DNA of 60,004 nt. Source: Paenibacillus chondroitinus NBRC 15376. Its GTDB lineage: Bacteria; Bacillota; Bacilli; Paenibacillales; NBRC-103111. Within the stretch, counting starts at the first letter, position 1. Every line of letters starts with the position of its first letter. This document shows, one piece after another, positions 1-7,819 of this stretch. The notes beneath the pieces are model-generated. The model was not told the DNA's origin. It searched no databases and saw only the letters and a list, made by a program, of their open reading frames with translations. The translations under genes and the position numbers were made by a program. The DNA lies in the NCBI RefSeq assembly GCF_004000765.1, contig NZ_BILW01000040.1, positions 1 through 60,004 of the forward strand. Reading direction: 5' to 3'.

Positions 1-45
1 AATTTCTTCCGTTTATCACCACCTCTGTTTAGCGGCGACTTTTTA

Positions 46-75
46 AATATACCACATTCGCCCGGAACATTGCAA
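46..75 (-). promoter_or_regulatory. Strong sigma-A promoter (proximal), probably of an rRNA operon
   Basis: Reading leftward, a TTGCAA -35 box (70-75) is followed after 18 nt by a TATATT -10 box (46-51). The initial transcript runs off the window edge through a G+C-rich stretch without a coding start. The layout and the sequence downstream of the -10 resemble Paenibacillus rRNA leaders, and in B. subtilis rRNA operons lie next to pdaB. The promoter is seen directly; its assignment to rRNA is inference. Confidence 0.5.
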
Positions 76-150
76 GTCTTTTTTTGAAATAACTTTTCGA
101 GTCATTTTAAGTCAGCTTGCTTGTCCTTATTTTTCAAGGGGCGAGATATA

Positions 151-179
151 AAATAACACATAAGGAGAGGGTAAGTCAA
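151..179 (-). promoter_or_regulatory. Distal sigma-A promoter in tandem with the one at 46-75
   Basis: A TTGACT -35 (174-179), a 17-nt spacer and a TTATTT -10 (151-156) on the minus strand lie about 105 bp upstream of the proximal promoter. Tandem strong promoters are typical of Bacillota rRNA operons. The -10 is a weak match, so this one is less certain. Confidence 0.35.
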
Positions 180-190
180 GAACATACCCC

Positions 191-421
191 CTATTTTTTT
201 TGAGCCTGGTAGTTGCGGTTTCTTGCATATTTCGAAATTTCTTTGGGAGTCGCTAAACGAGCATACATCCTGAAGATAACTTTATATCTGGATTCTATGG
301 CCCCTTTAATTTCTTGATCGATTCGTTTGTCGTTTAAATCAAATAACATTTCATCTAATTCTTTACGTAATACGTAATCTAACTCTCTGCATTCCCGATC
401 ATTGAACAAAAATCCGAGCAT
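191..421 (-). CDS. Small conserved-looking protein of unknown function
   Basis: The gene encodes about 76 residues, very rich in charged amino acids (repeated Glu, Asp, Arg, Lys), predicted helical, with no signal peptide after the first few hydrophobic residues (MLGFLF). I do not recognise a domain. An upstream in-frame ATG at 550 would add 43 residues, but it has no good ribosome binding site. The ATG at 421 is preceded by GAGAGGGG and GGGTGG, and the added N-terminal stretch looks like translated noncoding DNA. It lies between spoIIM and the rRNA-type promoters, in a sporulation neighbourhood. Function is unknown; that it is a real gene is moderately likely. Confidence 0.6.
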   Translation of the reverse strand: MLGFLFNDRECRELDYVLRKELDEMLFDLNDKRIDQEIKGAIESRYKVIFRMYARLATPKEISKYARNRNYQAQKK

Positions 422-577
422 ACATCCACCCAAACCCCTCTCGACTGTAGAGATTAATGGCACTAACAGTAGAGTCGAAAGAAGCGGCCAACTCAAACCC
501 TCGTTTGCCCGCCACCCTACTGCTTTACTGTTATGCTCAGATTTTGCCATTTTTATGACAAGATCCCTGAAAAATTT

Positions 578-1189
578 TTACAGATGAACCAACCAGTAGG
601 TGAGTGTACTTTCAATGATTGCCGCAAGGAACAAAAGAACAACGATTGCAACACTTAGAGGTTTGGTTAAGGTTAGTACTTTCTTAAGTTCTGGAATAGC
701 CGTTCTATTGGCTGCAGGAATAAATATTTGCGCGGCACTTTTCCAGACCAACATGCCTATTTTAAGTCCATAAGCACAGGCAAGAAGTATAACTGGGATT
801 TCGATGATACCATGCGGAAGAATCCCTTTGAGCACAATAGCTAGGGTACTCTCATGTGTTTGCAGCGATAGAACATACCCTAATATCATACCGTTTGCAA
901 CCAACATGAAGAGCGGCAGCACACCCAAAGGAAGCCCAAGAAAAATAATGGCCACAGATTTGATGGCATTATTCAGGAAGATAATAAAGAAAAACCATAT
1001 TTGCGGATTGTCTTTCTTACTGAGCGATTGACTTATCGACTTAATTCCTTCTAGTTGATCTTTTAAAAAGTGTGAAAATTGATCTGAGTTTGCCCAGCCT
1101 AAATAGAAACTGACGCCAAATACTAAAACAACGACGATGAAATAGTGCTTCATTTCTTTAAAATGCTGCAATAAAGGTTTAAATGTCAT
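578..1189 (-). CDS. spoIIM: Stage II sporulation protein M
   Basis: A membrane protein of about 203 residues with five or six hydrophobic segments. It resembles SpoIIM, which with SpoIID and SpoIIP forms the septal peptidoglycan-degrading complex that drives engulfment of the forespore; SpoIIM is the membrane anchor. The start at 1189 is chosen because GGAGG lies just upstream and the product then begins MTFKPLLQHFK; an earlier in-frame ATG at 1399 would add 70 residues overlapping divergent pdaB. In B. subtilis spoIIM is at another locus, so its position here next to pdaB is a lineage difference. Confidence 0.9.
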   Translation of the reverse strand: MTFKPLLQHFKEMKHYFIVVVLVFGVSFYLGWANSDQFSHFLKDQLEGIKSISQSLSKKDNPQIWFFFIIFLNNAIKSVAIIFLGLPLGVLPLFMLVANGMILGYVLSLQTHESTLAIVLKGILPHGIIEIPVILLACAYGLKIGMLVWKSAAQIFIPAANRTAIPELKKVLTLTKPLSVAIVVLLFLAAIIESTLTYWLVHL

Positions 1190-1212
1190 TTCTCTTTCCT
1201 CCAATTTCGGAA

Positions 1213-1240
1213 GCATAAGTACTGTGTACGAGCATACATT
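1213..1240 (+). promoter_or_regulatory. Candidate sigma-E promoter of pdaB
   Basis: CATACATT at 1233-1240 is an exact match to the sigma-E -10 consensus as I recall it. It is preceded after 13 nt by GCATAAG (1213-1219), a partial -35 match. It lies 60 bp before pdaB, whose B. subtilis homologue is expressed from mother-cell sigma-E. Not shown experimentally. Confidence 0.45.
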
Positions 1241-1300
1241 ATTTATCAAAGAGTATACAAGCCTTACCCGTTGTAAGGCATAAGGAGGTACAGGCTGTAA

Positions 1301-2083
1301 ATGAACTATTTTTTTGTACTGAATGCCAAGAAACTCAAGCAATATGTATTTATTGCCCTTGCCATCGTATTCGCAGCAGCTATTGTCTATTCGGAGCAAA
1401 GCAACGTGTCTGTCTTTTCTAATGCTGAGCCTTCGGCGATTTATAGTGTGCAGACAGAGAAAAAGGTTATTGCATTAACCTTCGATATTTCCTGGGGAGA
1501 GAAACGAGCTGAGCCCATTCTGAACATTCTTAAAGATAAAGGGGTAAAGGACGCAACTTTCTTCCTCTCCTCGCCTTGGAGTAAAACTCACCCCGATATC
1601 GTAGAACAAATTAAGAAAGATGGCTTCGAAATCGGCAGTCACGGTAATAAGCATGATAATTACAGCACACTTAGCGATGAAGAAATACGCAAACAAATAA
1701 CGACAGCACATGGTATATTGACGGAATTAATCGGAAAAGAGCCCAATCTGATCCGATTGCCCAATGGGGATTTCGACAAACGTGTGCTACGAATCGCCAA
1801 CGATCTAGGTTATTCCGTTATTCAATGGGATACAGACTCGCAGGACTGGCTCAACAAAGGCGTGGATACGATTATAAACCGCGTTATTACTAAGGCTCAT
1901 CCAGGAGACATTGTTTTGCTGCATGCCAGTGATTCTTCCCAACAAACCCATGAGGCCTTACCTGTTATTATTGATCAATTGAGATCCAAAGGTTATGAAT
2001 TCGTTACAGTTAGTGAACTAATCAAACAAACTGAAGTACAAACAACCCCTGTGGAAGACAGAACAATGAAACAACTTAATTAA
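1301..2083 (+). CDS. pdaB: Sporulation polysaccharide deacetylase PdaB
   Basis: 260 residues: an N-terminal signal anchor (about 13-30) and a NodB-type deacetylase domain (about 52-245). PdaB acts late in sporulation and is needed to keep the spore cortex intact. Motif 1 reads TFDIS (60-64) rather than the canonical TFDDG, so the second acidic residue is absent, as in the B. subtilis protein. Unlike my recollection of that protein, the metal-binding HxxxH is present here (His114, His118). RLPNGD stands in for motif 3. AAGGAGGT precedes the ATG. It is divergent from spoIIM and convergent with kbaA. Confidence 0.93.
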   Translation: MNYFFVLNAKKLKQYVFIALAIVFAAAIVYSEQSNVSVFSNAEPSAIYSVQTEKKVIALTFDISWGEKRAEPILNILKDKGVKDATFFLSSPWSKTHPDIVEQIKKDGFEIGSHGNKHDNYSTLSDEEIRKQITTAHGILTELIGKEPNLIRLPNGDFDKRVLRIANDLGYSVIQWDTDSQDWLNKGVDTIINRVITKAHPGDIVLLHASDSSQQTHEALPVIIDQLRSKGYEFVTVSELIKQTEVQTTPVEDRTMKQLN

Positions 2084-2093
2084 TTTCCACAAA

Positions 2094-2122
2094 AAAAAGA
2101 GCTAATTGAATTAGCTCTTTTT
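2094..2122. terminator. Bidirectional terminator between pdaB and kbaA
   Basis: A 14-nt perfect inverted repeat (AAAAAGAGCTAATT and its complement, centre 2108) has A/T tracts at both ends, so it can end pdaB on the plus strand and kbaA on the minus strand. It overlaps the last codons of kbaA. Confidence 0.85.
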
Positions 2123-2707
2123 GTTATCTAATATTTTATGTAAAATCAGAATTTGCCATGCATTACAAACCAATAGTGGAGCTAACATAAACAAGCTCGA
2201 AGCAGCATTGTCTAATTTAAGCGCGGGAACGGCTTCAAGCACGGATACGGCGCACATAAAGAATAAGGTCGGAATAAAGGCGTTTCGATTCGTCATTTTG
2301 ACTTTCCAGTAAGCAACTCCCAAAGAAATTATCAGTATGATCAGCGGCAAAATAAAGTAACTTAATACGGAATCATTTCCTTCAAAATTGGTCATTCTGA
2401 GATACACAAGGTCAATCAATACGACGATGACAATCGTTAGTTGTAAAAGATCCCACACCGTCTTGGATTTAATAATACCCGCGGCAATAAATCTAACGAT
2501 CAGATAAGCGAAAAAGCCCATTTGACTTAGGACGCTAATCGTCGCTCCCCCAAGCAGCATATTTACCACATTGAAGCCTACAGCCGACAACCCCATAACA
2601 GAGAATTCTTTATCGGAAAATTGTAAAATTAGCCCGATTCCTATAGAGACAATCATTCCTAATAATAGTGTTGTCCAAAATAAATGAAACCATTTGCGAA
2701 GCGTCAC
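2111..2707 (-). CDS. kbaA: KinB-signalling pathway activation protein KbaA
   Basis: About 198 residues with six or seven hydrophobic segments, an integral membrane protein. KbaA is needed for the KinB branch of the phosphorelay that activates Spo0A at the start of sporulation. Start: ATGs at 2725, 2722 and 2713 are in frame, but the only good ribosome binding site (GGAGGG) overlaps or abuts them. It is 8 nt before a GTG at 2705-2707, giving MTLRKWFHLFWTTLL, which aligns with the B. subtilis N-terminus. The gene sits between gerD and pdaB exactly as in B. subtilis. Confidence 0.88.
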   Translation of the reverse strand: MTLRKWFHLFWTTLLLGMIVSIGIGLILQFSDKEFSVMGLSAVGFNVVNMLLGGATISVLSQMGFFAYLIVRFIAAGIIKSKTVWDLLQLTIVIVVLIDLVYLRMTNFEGNDSVLSYFILPLIILIISLGVAYWKVKMTNRNAFIPTLFFMCAVSVLEAVPALKLDNAASSLFMLAPLLVCNAWQILILHKILDNKKS

Positions 2708-2779
2708 GTGCATTCCCTCCATCATAGACTCTAATTGTTAATTGTACCAACGATTGAGATAAAAAGCCAATGATTTGCC

Positions 2780-2809
2780 CTTATAATCTATCCCTAACCA
2801 CGCATACTA
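2780..2809 (+). promoter_or_regulatory. Candidate sigma-G promoter of gerD
   Basis: CATACTA (2803-2809) matches the sigma-G -10 consensus, with CTTATA (2780-2785) 17 nt upstream as a weak -35. It lies 33 bp before gerD, which is forespore-expressed in B. subtilis. Confidence 0.45.
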
Positions 2810-2842
2810 ATATTACTTAGCTAGGGAAGGGAGCTTTTTCTC

Positions 2843-3616
2843 ATGATAATAAGAAGGTTAAGCCCAATGATGGTCCTGCCGCTCATTACTATCGCTTTAC
2901 TTCTTTCTTCGTGCGGGACTGACAAATCATCGCAGGGTCAATCACAAGCGGGTACGTATAAAGAACAAAAGACCATGATTCTTGATATTTTAAAGTCAGA
3001 AGACGGCAAAAAAGCAATTAGTGCAGCCAATCGCAGCATCATGAATGGCGATGTTGGTGCCACAGGCGTAGCTGGCCAGTCTCAGATCAAACTACTCTCA
3101 GCCAACGAATCTTTGCAACTACAAATGGCCGTCAAAGATGTTTTAACAGCAAAAGAAAATAACATGTTTCTCACAGATATGATGAAGGATCCAAAATTTG
3201 CAGGAGATTTCGCAAAAGCCATTCAAAAAGAAACAAAACAAATGTTTAAAGAATTGTTAAAAGATCCTGAATATCAGAAGTCACTTGTTGATGTGATGAA
3301 AAATCCTGACTACGAGAAAATGATGCTCGATGTCATGAAAACTGCAGCTTATCGTCAGCAAATGATGACCGTAATGGAAGAGTCGATTCAAAGCCCTCTT
3401 TTCCGCGCACATATGGTCGACTTACTTAAATCCGCTATTGCTCAGCAGAGCAAGCCTGATCAAATGCCTACGGCAAAAGCCGCTCAAAAGAAGGATGAAA
3501 GTGGCGGGGATAGTAAAGATAAAGGTAGTGGAGACAATAAACAAAAGGATGAGAAAAGCGACTCTGAAGATACCGACAAGAAGAAGAAAGAATCCGGTTC
3601 ATCCGATTCGCAATAA
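2843..3616 (+). CDS. gerD: Spore germination lipoprotein GerD
   Basis: 257 residues. A signal peptide ends in a lipobox L-S-S-C with Cys24 as the lipidated residue, followed by a helical core (about 45-200) rich in Met, Lys and Asp, and a disordered, highly charged C-tail (about 208-257) of Lys, Asp, Glu and Ser. GerD is the inner spore membrane scaffold that gathers GerA-type nutrient receptors into the germinosome. The long polar tail is variable in the family. AAGGGAG precedes the ATG. It is expected to be expressed in the forespore. Confidence 0.92.
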   Translation: MIIRRLSPMMVLPLITIALLLSSCGTDKSSQGQSQAGTYKEQKTMILDILKSEDGKKAISAANRSIMNGDVGATGVAGQSQIKLLSANESLQLQMAVKDVLTAKENNMFLTDMMKDPKFAGDFAKAIQKETKQMFKELLKDPEYQKSLVDVMKNPDYEKMMLDVMKTAAYRQQMMTVMEESIQSPLFRAHMVDLLKSAIAQQSKPDQMPTAKAAQKKDESGGDSKDKGSGDNKQKDEKSDSEDTDKKKKESGSSDSQ

Positions 3617-3623
3617 AACACGA

Positions 3624-3660
3624 AAAAGGGCTAACGGAGAGGTTCTCCGCCAGCCCTTTT
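3624..3660. terminator. Bidirectional terminator between gerD and salA
   Basis: AAAAGGGCT (3624-3632) pairs with AGCCCTTTT (3652-3660), with an inner CGGAGA/TCTCCG stem. Both strands end in a T-rich tract, so it serves convergent gerD and salA. Confidence 0.88.
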
Positions 3661-3663
3661 CTA

Positions 3664-4770
3664 TTACTTTTCTAATTTGGCGATGATATTCGCGGCCACA
3701 TCCAGATAGATTTGACCTGTTTTGGATTCTTGTTTATACACCGAAGGTGAATAATCAATTTCTGAAATGTGATTATCAGGAGCTCCCAGCGGTATCTGAG
3801 CTAATAATTCACTGTGCAAATCATCCGCAAGTCTAGCTCCGCCGCCTTTTCCAAATACGTAATCCTTGCTGCCGCAATCTTTGCACTCATAGTAGGACAT
3901 ATTTTCAACAATCCCTAACACTTCATGGTTCGTTTGAATCGCCATTGCGCCAGCTCTAGCCGCTACGAAAGCTGCAGTTGCATGCGGCGTAGTCACGATC
4001 ACTTCTTTACTTTGTGGAATTAGCTGATGCACATCAAGTGCAACATCCCCTGTGCCTGGAGGAAGATCTAGAAGGATATACTCCACATCCCCCCAGTTCA
4101 CTTCGTTAAAGAAGTTCCGCAGCATCTTACCCAGCATCGGCCCACGCCAAATAACGGGTGCATTATCTTGAACAAAGAAACCCATAGAAATAACTTTGAC
4201 ACCGAATTTCTCTACTGGCAGGATGACATTATCAACGAGCTTAGGCTGTTCTTCAATGCCCATCATATCTGGGATGCTAAAGCCGTAAATATCTGCATCG
4301 ATGATGCCTACTTTTTTCCCTTGGCGTGCTAACGCAACAGCTAGATTCACCGTCACGGTCGATTTACCTACGCCCCCTTTACCACTGGCAACAGCAATAA
4401 ACTGTACCTTGGACGCTTCACCCAATATGGGTTGATCGATAGGAGGTTGTACGGGTTTGGTGTCCTTAGTGTTATCTGAAGCGCTTGAAGTTGGTTTATG
4501 TAGCTCCTCAATCTGATTTCGTTCATAGTCCGTCATCAATCTAAAGCGAATATGAACCTGCACTGCTCCTAGTTGTTCTATAGCTTCACGAATAAAGTTC
4601 TTCGCCGTGTCTTTATAAGCTTCATCTTCCGTTGCAACGATCAAACTTAGCGAGACACTTTCTTCTTTTATTAAAATATCCCGAACCAAATTCAGCTCGA
4701 CAACACTTTGGTTATATCGAGGCTCTTGCAGAGGTTTTAAAGCTTCTAATAGCAACTCTTTATTTATCAT
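3664..4770 (-). CDS. salA: Mrp/NBP35-family P-loop ATPase SalA
   Basis: 368 residues: an N-terminal MIP18/DUF59-type domain (about 1-90), a linker rich in Pro, Thr and Ser, then an Mrp ATPase domain with the deviant Walker A SGKGGVGKST (about 129-138) and a late CxxC (ECKDC). Family members bind ATP and may carry Fe-S clusters. B. subtilis SalA indirectly raises exoprotease expression by repressing scoC. The start is the ATG at 4770, 6 nt after AAAGGTGA; a GTG at 4776 lies too close to that site. Gene order cwlD-salA-gerD is the same as in B. subtilis. Confidence 0.93.
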   Translation of the reverse strand: MINKELLLEALKPLQEPRYNQSVVELNLVRDILIKEESVSLSLIVATEDEAYKDTAKNFIREAIEQLGAVQVHIRFRLMTDYERNQIEELHKPTSSASDNTKDTKPVQPPIDQPILGEASKVQFIAVASGKGGVGKSTVTVNLAVALARQGKKVGIIDADIYGFSIPDMMGIEEQPKLVDNVILPVEKFGVKVISMGFFVQDNAPVIWRGPMLGKMLRNFFNEVNWGDVEYILLDLPPGTGDVALDVHQLIPQSKEVIVTTPHATAAFVAARAGAMAIQTNHEVLGIVENMSYYECKDCGSKDYVFGKGGGARLADDLHSELLAQIPLGAPDNHISEIDYSPSVYKQESKTGQIYLDVAANIIAKLEK

Positions 4771-4827
4771 AGCCACTCACCTTTATTAAGAGATCGTAAT
4801 TATATTAGTGGCCTTTATTATAACACA

Positions 4828-5589
4828 TTATGATTCAGAACCCACTTTCTCGCCGGCATAAAATCTAAGAACACCCTGATAAATGGCGGCGGCGACCATT
4901 TTCTGATATTTCTCGTCAGCAAGAAGTCTTGCTTCATCCGGATTAGAAAGGAACCCTACTTCTACGAGTGCACTCGGAATTTTTAAAGTTTTTAGCAAAT
5001 ACACCGTTTTGTCTGCAGGCTTCGCGACACGATCAGTATTTTCCAAATTTCTTTTTAATTCGAGTTGAATTAGTGCAGCAAGGTTGGAGTTATTGGGATT
5101 ATTCGTGTAGTAGAACGTTTGTGCCCCTTTCCACTTGGGTGAAGGAATACTGTTCAAATGAACGCTCAGGAACATATCGGCATTTTTCTCATTTATCATA
5201 TCCGCTCGATTGTGGAGATCTTCTGTTTTCCTTTTACTGTACCCTTTGGTACTTGGGTCTGCTAGATCTGTATCCGTTTCTCTGGTCATTACAACGAGCG
5301 CCCCTGCTTGCTGTAAATAATCACGCAATTGCAAAGTAATGGCTAGATTGATATCTTTCTCAATCACACCTTCTTTGCTCGAAGCACCGCCGTCCGGACC
5401 GCCATGCCCGGCATCCAGCGCGATGGTTTTACCCGATAACGGTAATGTCCAGTCTGACCATGTTTTCGTCGCCGGAAGCTCATAGGCATAGATAAAAACA
5501 ACGAGCGCTACCAGTAAAGTCGAAAGTGCTAGCTTGAGGCTGCTGTGAAAAGTCAGCCAGACGACCAACCGCTTCTTCCTTTTACGCAT
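4828..5589 (-). CDS. cwlD: N-acetylmuramoyl-L-alanine amidase CwlD
   Basis: 253 residues: a positively charged N-terminus, one transmembrane anchor (about 10-32), and an Amidase_3 zinc domain with ALDAGHGGPDGG, the HLNS histidine motif and the Glu of VEVGFLSNPDEA. CwlD removes the stem peptide from muramic acid so that muramic delta-lactam can be made in the spore cortex, the mark later read by germination lytic enzymes. The start at 5589 has AGAGGTGG 7 nt upstream; an upstream ATG at 5649 would add 20 unlikely residues. Confidence 0.93.
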   Translation of the reverse strand: MRKRKKRLVVWLTFHSSLKLALSTLLVALVVFIYAYELPATKTWSDWTLPLSGKTIALDAGHGGPDGGASSKEGVIEKDINLAITLQLRDYLQQAGALVVMTRETDTDLADPSTKGYSKRKTEDLHNRADMINEKNADMFLSVHLNSIPSPKWKGAQTFYYTNNPNNSNLAALIQLELKRNLENTDRVAKPADKTVYLLKTLKIPSALVEVGFLSNPDEARLLADEKYQKMVAAAIYQGVLRFYAGEKVGSES

Positions 5590-5626
5590 AAAAAATCCAC
5601 CTCTGTTCCCCATAGACTCTGTATCA

Positions 5627-5655
5627 TCTATATGGGACAGGGTGGACAAATATAC
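5627..5655 (-). promoter_or_regulatory. Candidate sigma-E promoter of cwlD
   Basis: On the minus strand GTATATT (5649-5655) is followed after about 14 nt by CATATAGA (5627-5634), close to the sigma-E consensus. cwlD is sporulation-controlled in B. subtilis. This would separate cwlD expression from the sulfate genes upstream. Confidence 0.4.
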
Positions 5656-5660
5656 CTTGC

Positions 5661-6833
5661 TTACACGTGATAATCAGGGTCTCGAAGCCCTTCAATTAAA
5701 ACTTGAGCAACCTCTTGACGAGTAAACTCCGGCGGCGGGCACTGTCCATCTCTAAGAAGGCCGCGTACCTTCGTACCAGAGAGGTGCATGTGGTATGACT
5801 TATCATGTGGACAAGTTTTACTAGACGCCATGTTACCGCATTTGGTGCAGTAGAAGCTGTGCTCAAAAAATAGAGGAGTGATCCCCAATTCATCTGCTGT
5901 AAACCCGCTGAAAATCTCTTGCGCCTCATACGTACCGTAGTAGTCGCCTACGCCTGCGTGGTCGCGTCCAACGATAAAATGAGTGCAACCATAGTTTCTA
6001 CGCACTATAGCGTGCAGAATCGCCTCACGTGGCCCTGCATAGCGCATAGCGGCCGGATAAACGCCAAGATGCGTACGATTCTTTGGATAGTAGTTCTCGA
6101 GGAGAACTAGATAGCTTTTCATCCGAACATCAGCGGAAATGTCATCGGACTTTGTTTCACCAACAAGCGGGTTGAGAAATAGAGCATCCACAATTTCCAT
6201 CGCAGATTTCTGAATGTATTCATGCGCACGATGGACCGGATTACGCGTTTGGAAACCAACAACGGTTTTCCAGCCATTTTCCGCAAAAATACGACGCGTC
6301 TCCGATGGATCATAGTAGAACTCTTCAAACTTCTTCGGCTTAGGACGATTCAGCATCTGGATCGGTCCACCGATATTGGTAGAGGATCGAGAAAAGAGCT
6401 TATTAACACCTGGATGAGCCGTATCATCCGTTTTGAAAACTTTAACAGCTTCGTTCACTTGGTCAACTTTGTAGATGCTAGTCGTGTCTAAAATAGCGTA
6501 AGGTACGCCATCTTCCTCGCCTACAAGCGCAACCTGCTCACCAATAGTAATGGAAGCAGCAATGTCAGGAGGAATGGACAACGTAATTGGAATACTCCAG
6601 ACCGTCCCATCTGTCAGGCGCATAGTTTCTACAACAGTATTGTAATTTGCTTCATCAAGAAAACCGATTAGAGGGGAGAACGCGCCTACTGCAATAAGAT
6701 CAAGGTCAGAAATGGTCCATGAGTTTACACGAATTTGTTTCAAGGAAGCCGCGATTTTGAGAAATTCTTCTCTATGCTCTGCCGGTACCAAGCGGTTGAT
6801 TAATTCGCCACCATGTGGTTTGATCCTCGTCAT
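5661..6833 (-). CDS. sat: Sulfate adenylyltransferase (ATP sulfurylase)
   Basis: 390 residues, the usual length for a single-domain dissimilatory-type Sat. It makes adenosine 5'-phosphosulfate (APS) from ATP and sulfate. The ATP-binding HxxH-like motif NPVHRAH is at 198-204 and GRDHAG at 289-294. A Cys cluster near the end (Cys329, Cys332, Cys341, then His) resembles the metal site of Gram-positive enzymes. There is no fused APS kinase and none nearby, which fits a downstream reductase that uses APS directly. It lies 30 bp after cysH in the same operon. Confidence 0.96.
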   Translation of the reverse strand: MTRIKPHGGELINRLVPAEHREEFLKIAASLKQIRVNSWTISDLDLIAVGAFSPLIGFLDEANYNTVVETMRLTDGTVWSIPITLSIPPDIAASITIGEQVALVGEEDGVPYAILDTTSIYKVDQVNEAVKVFKTDDTAHPGVNKLFSRSSTNIGGPIQMLNRPKPKKFEEFYYDPSETRRIFAENGWKTVVGFQTRNPVHRAHEYIQKSAMEIVDALFLNPLVGETKSDDISADVRMKSYLVLLENYYPKNRTHLGVYPAAMRYAGPREAILHAIVRRNYGCTHFIVGRDHAGVGDYYGTYEAQEIFSGFTADELGITPLFFEHSFYCTKCGNMASSKTCPHDKSYHMHLSGTKVRGLLRDGQCPPPEFTRQEVAQVLIEGLRDPDYHV

Positions 6834-6863
6834 TGACGTAGTCCCCCCATCATCCCGCCATTC

Positions 6864-7556
6864 TTATTTATGGAGACCGCATTCCGTTTTCTCCGTATTC
6901 GCCCAACGGCCTGCGCGTGGATCTTCTCCTTCTGCTACTTGACGTGTGCAATGCGTGCAGCCAATGCTGGGATAGTTACGATCATGCAGCGGGTTATAAA
7001 TTACATTATTCTCACGAATGTAATTCCATACATCTTCTGACGTCCAGTTAGCCAACGGATTGAATTTAATCAAACCAAATTTCACATCATATTCTACTTT
7101 TTTAGCATTTGCACGAGTCGGAGCTTGATCGCGGCGGATTCCCGTAATCCATGCATCATAGTTTTTTAGAATATCTGTAAGCGGATCGACCTTGCGAATG
7201 TTGCAGCATTGATTTGCATCGCTTTTCCAAAGCTCGTCGCCAAATTTCTCAGCTTGTTCTTCAAGCGTAAGTTTCGGCAGTACTTGAACGAACTTCGTTC
7301 CGTAATGCTGCTCAAGACGATCCCGAGTTTCATAGGTTTCTGGAAAATGAACATTCGTATCCAAGTAGAAAATATCTACGTTCGGATTAATCTTTTGAAG
7401 CATATCAACGAGTACAACATCTTCCGCACCAAAACTACATGCAAGTGTTAAACTAGGGAATTTTTCAACAGCTAATCTCAAAACAGCTTCAGCTGGCTGA
7501 TTTTCAAATTCTTCAGCGGCTTTAGTAACAAAGGCTTCTTTTTCGAAAAGATTCAT
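6864..7556 (-). CDS. cysH: Assimilatory adenylyl-sulfate (APS) reductase, CysH family
   Basis: 230 residues. It reduces activated sulfate to sulfite with thioredoxin-type electrons. The protein has the double Cys pair of the [4Fe-4S] class (Cys117-Cys118 and Cys200-x2-Cys203) and the C-terminal catalytic Cys226 in ECGLH. The iron-sulfur ligands point to APS rather than PAPS as substrate, in line with the absence of APS kinase here. GGAGGTAAAG precedes the ATG. It is first gene of the cysH-sat operon and has its own consensus promoter. Confidence 0.95.
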   Translation of the reverse strand: MNLFEKEAFVTKAAEEFENQPAEAVLRLAVEKFPSLTLACSFGAEDVVLVDMLQKINPNVDIFYLDTNVHFPETYETRDRLEQHYGTKFVQVLPKLTLEEQAEKFGDELWKSDANQCCNIRKVDPLTDILKNYDAWITGIRRDQAPTRANAKKVEYDVKFGLIKFNPLANWTSEDVWNYIRENNVIYNPLHDRNYPSIGCTHCTRQVAEGEDPRAGRWANTEKTECGLHK

Positions 7557-7609
7557 GGGTACTTTACCTCCATTTTTAATTCCGAGTGATATTGTATGAT
7601 TTATACTTA

Positions 7610-7637
7610 ATTATAACTGAGTTATTCTTTCTGTCAA
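7610..7637 (-). promoter_or_regulatory. Consensus sigma-A promoter of cysH-sat with an overlapping palindrome
   Basis: TTGACA (7632-7637), a 16-nt spacer and TATAAT (7610-7615) form a full-consensus promoter on the minus strand. A perfect 13-bp palindrome ATAACTGAGTTAT (7613-7625) overlaps the -10, which is where a repressor would act. A near-consensus promoter with an operator fits control by sulfur supply, for example by a CymR/Rrf2-type repressor; the identity of the regulator is a guess. Confidence 0.75.
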
Positions 7638-7761
7638 TGACTTATCATCATTTTGGTATTAACTTCACCTTATTTATACCCTTATATATATTCAAACGAT
7701 GAAAAATGGCACGTGTTGAGAATACTTTTCAACAAAAAAATAAAAACCTGCATAAAGACAA

Positions 7762-7798
7762 AAAAACCTCCCCAGCAAGCTGCCAGGAAGGTTTCTTT
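7762..7798 (-). terminator. Terminator of the rplM-rpsI operon
   Basis: On the minus strand AAACCTTCC pairs with GGAGGTTT across a partly paired loop and is followed by T7. It lies just after rpsI and before the cysH promoter, so the sulfate genes are a separate unit. Confidence 0.85.
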
Positions 7799-7819
7799 TG
7801 AGCGCCGAAGCGCAAGATC

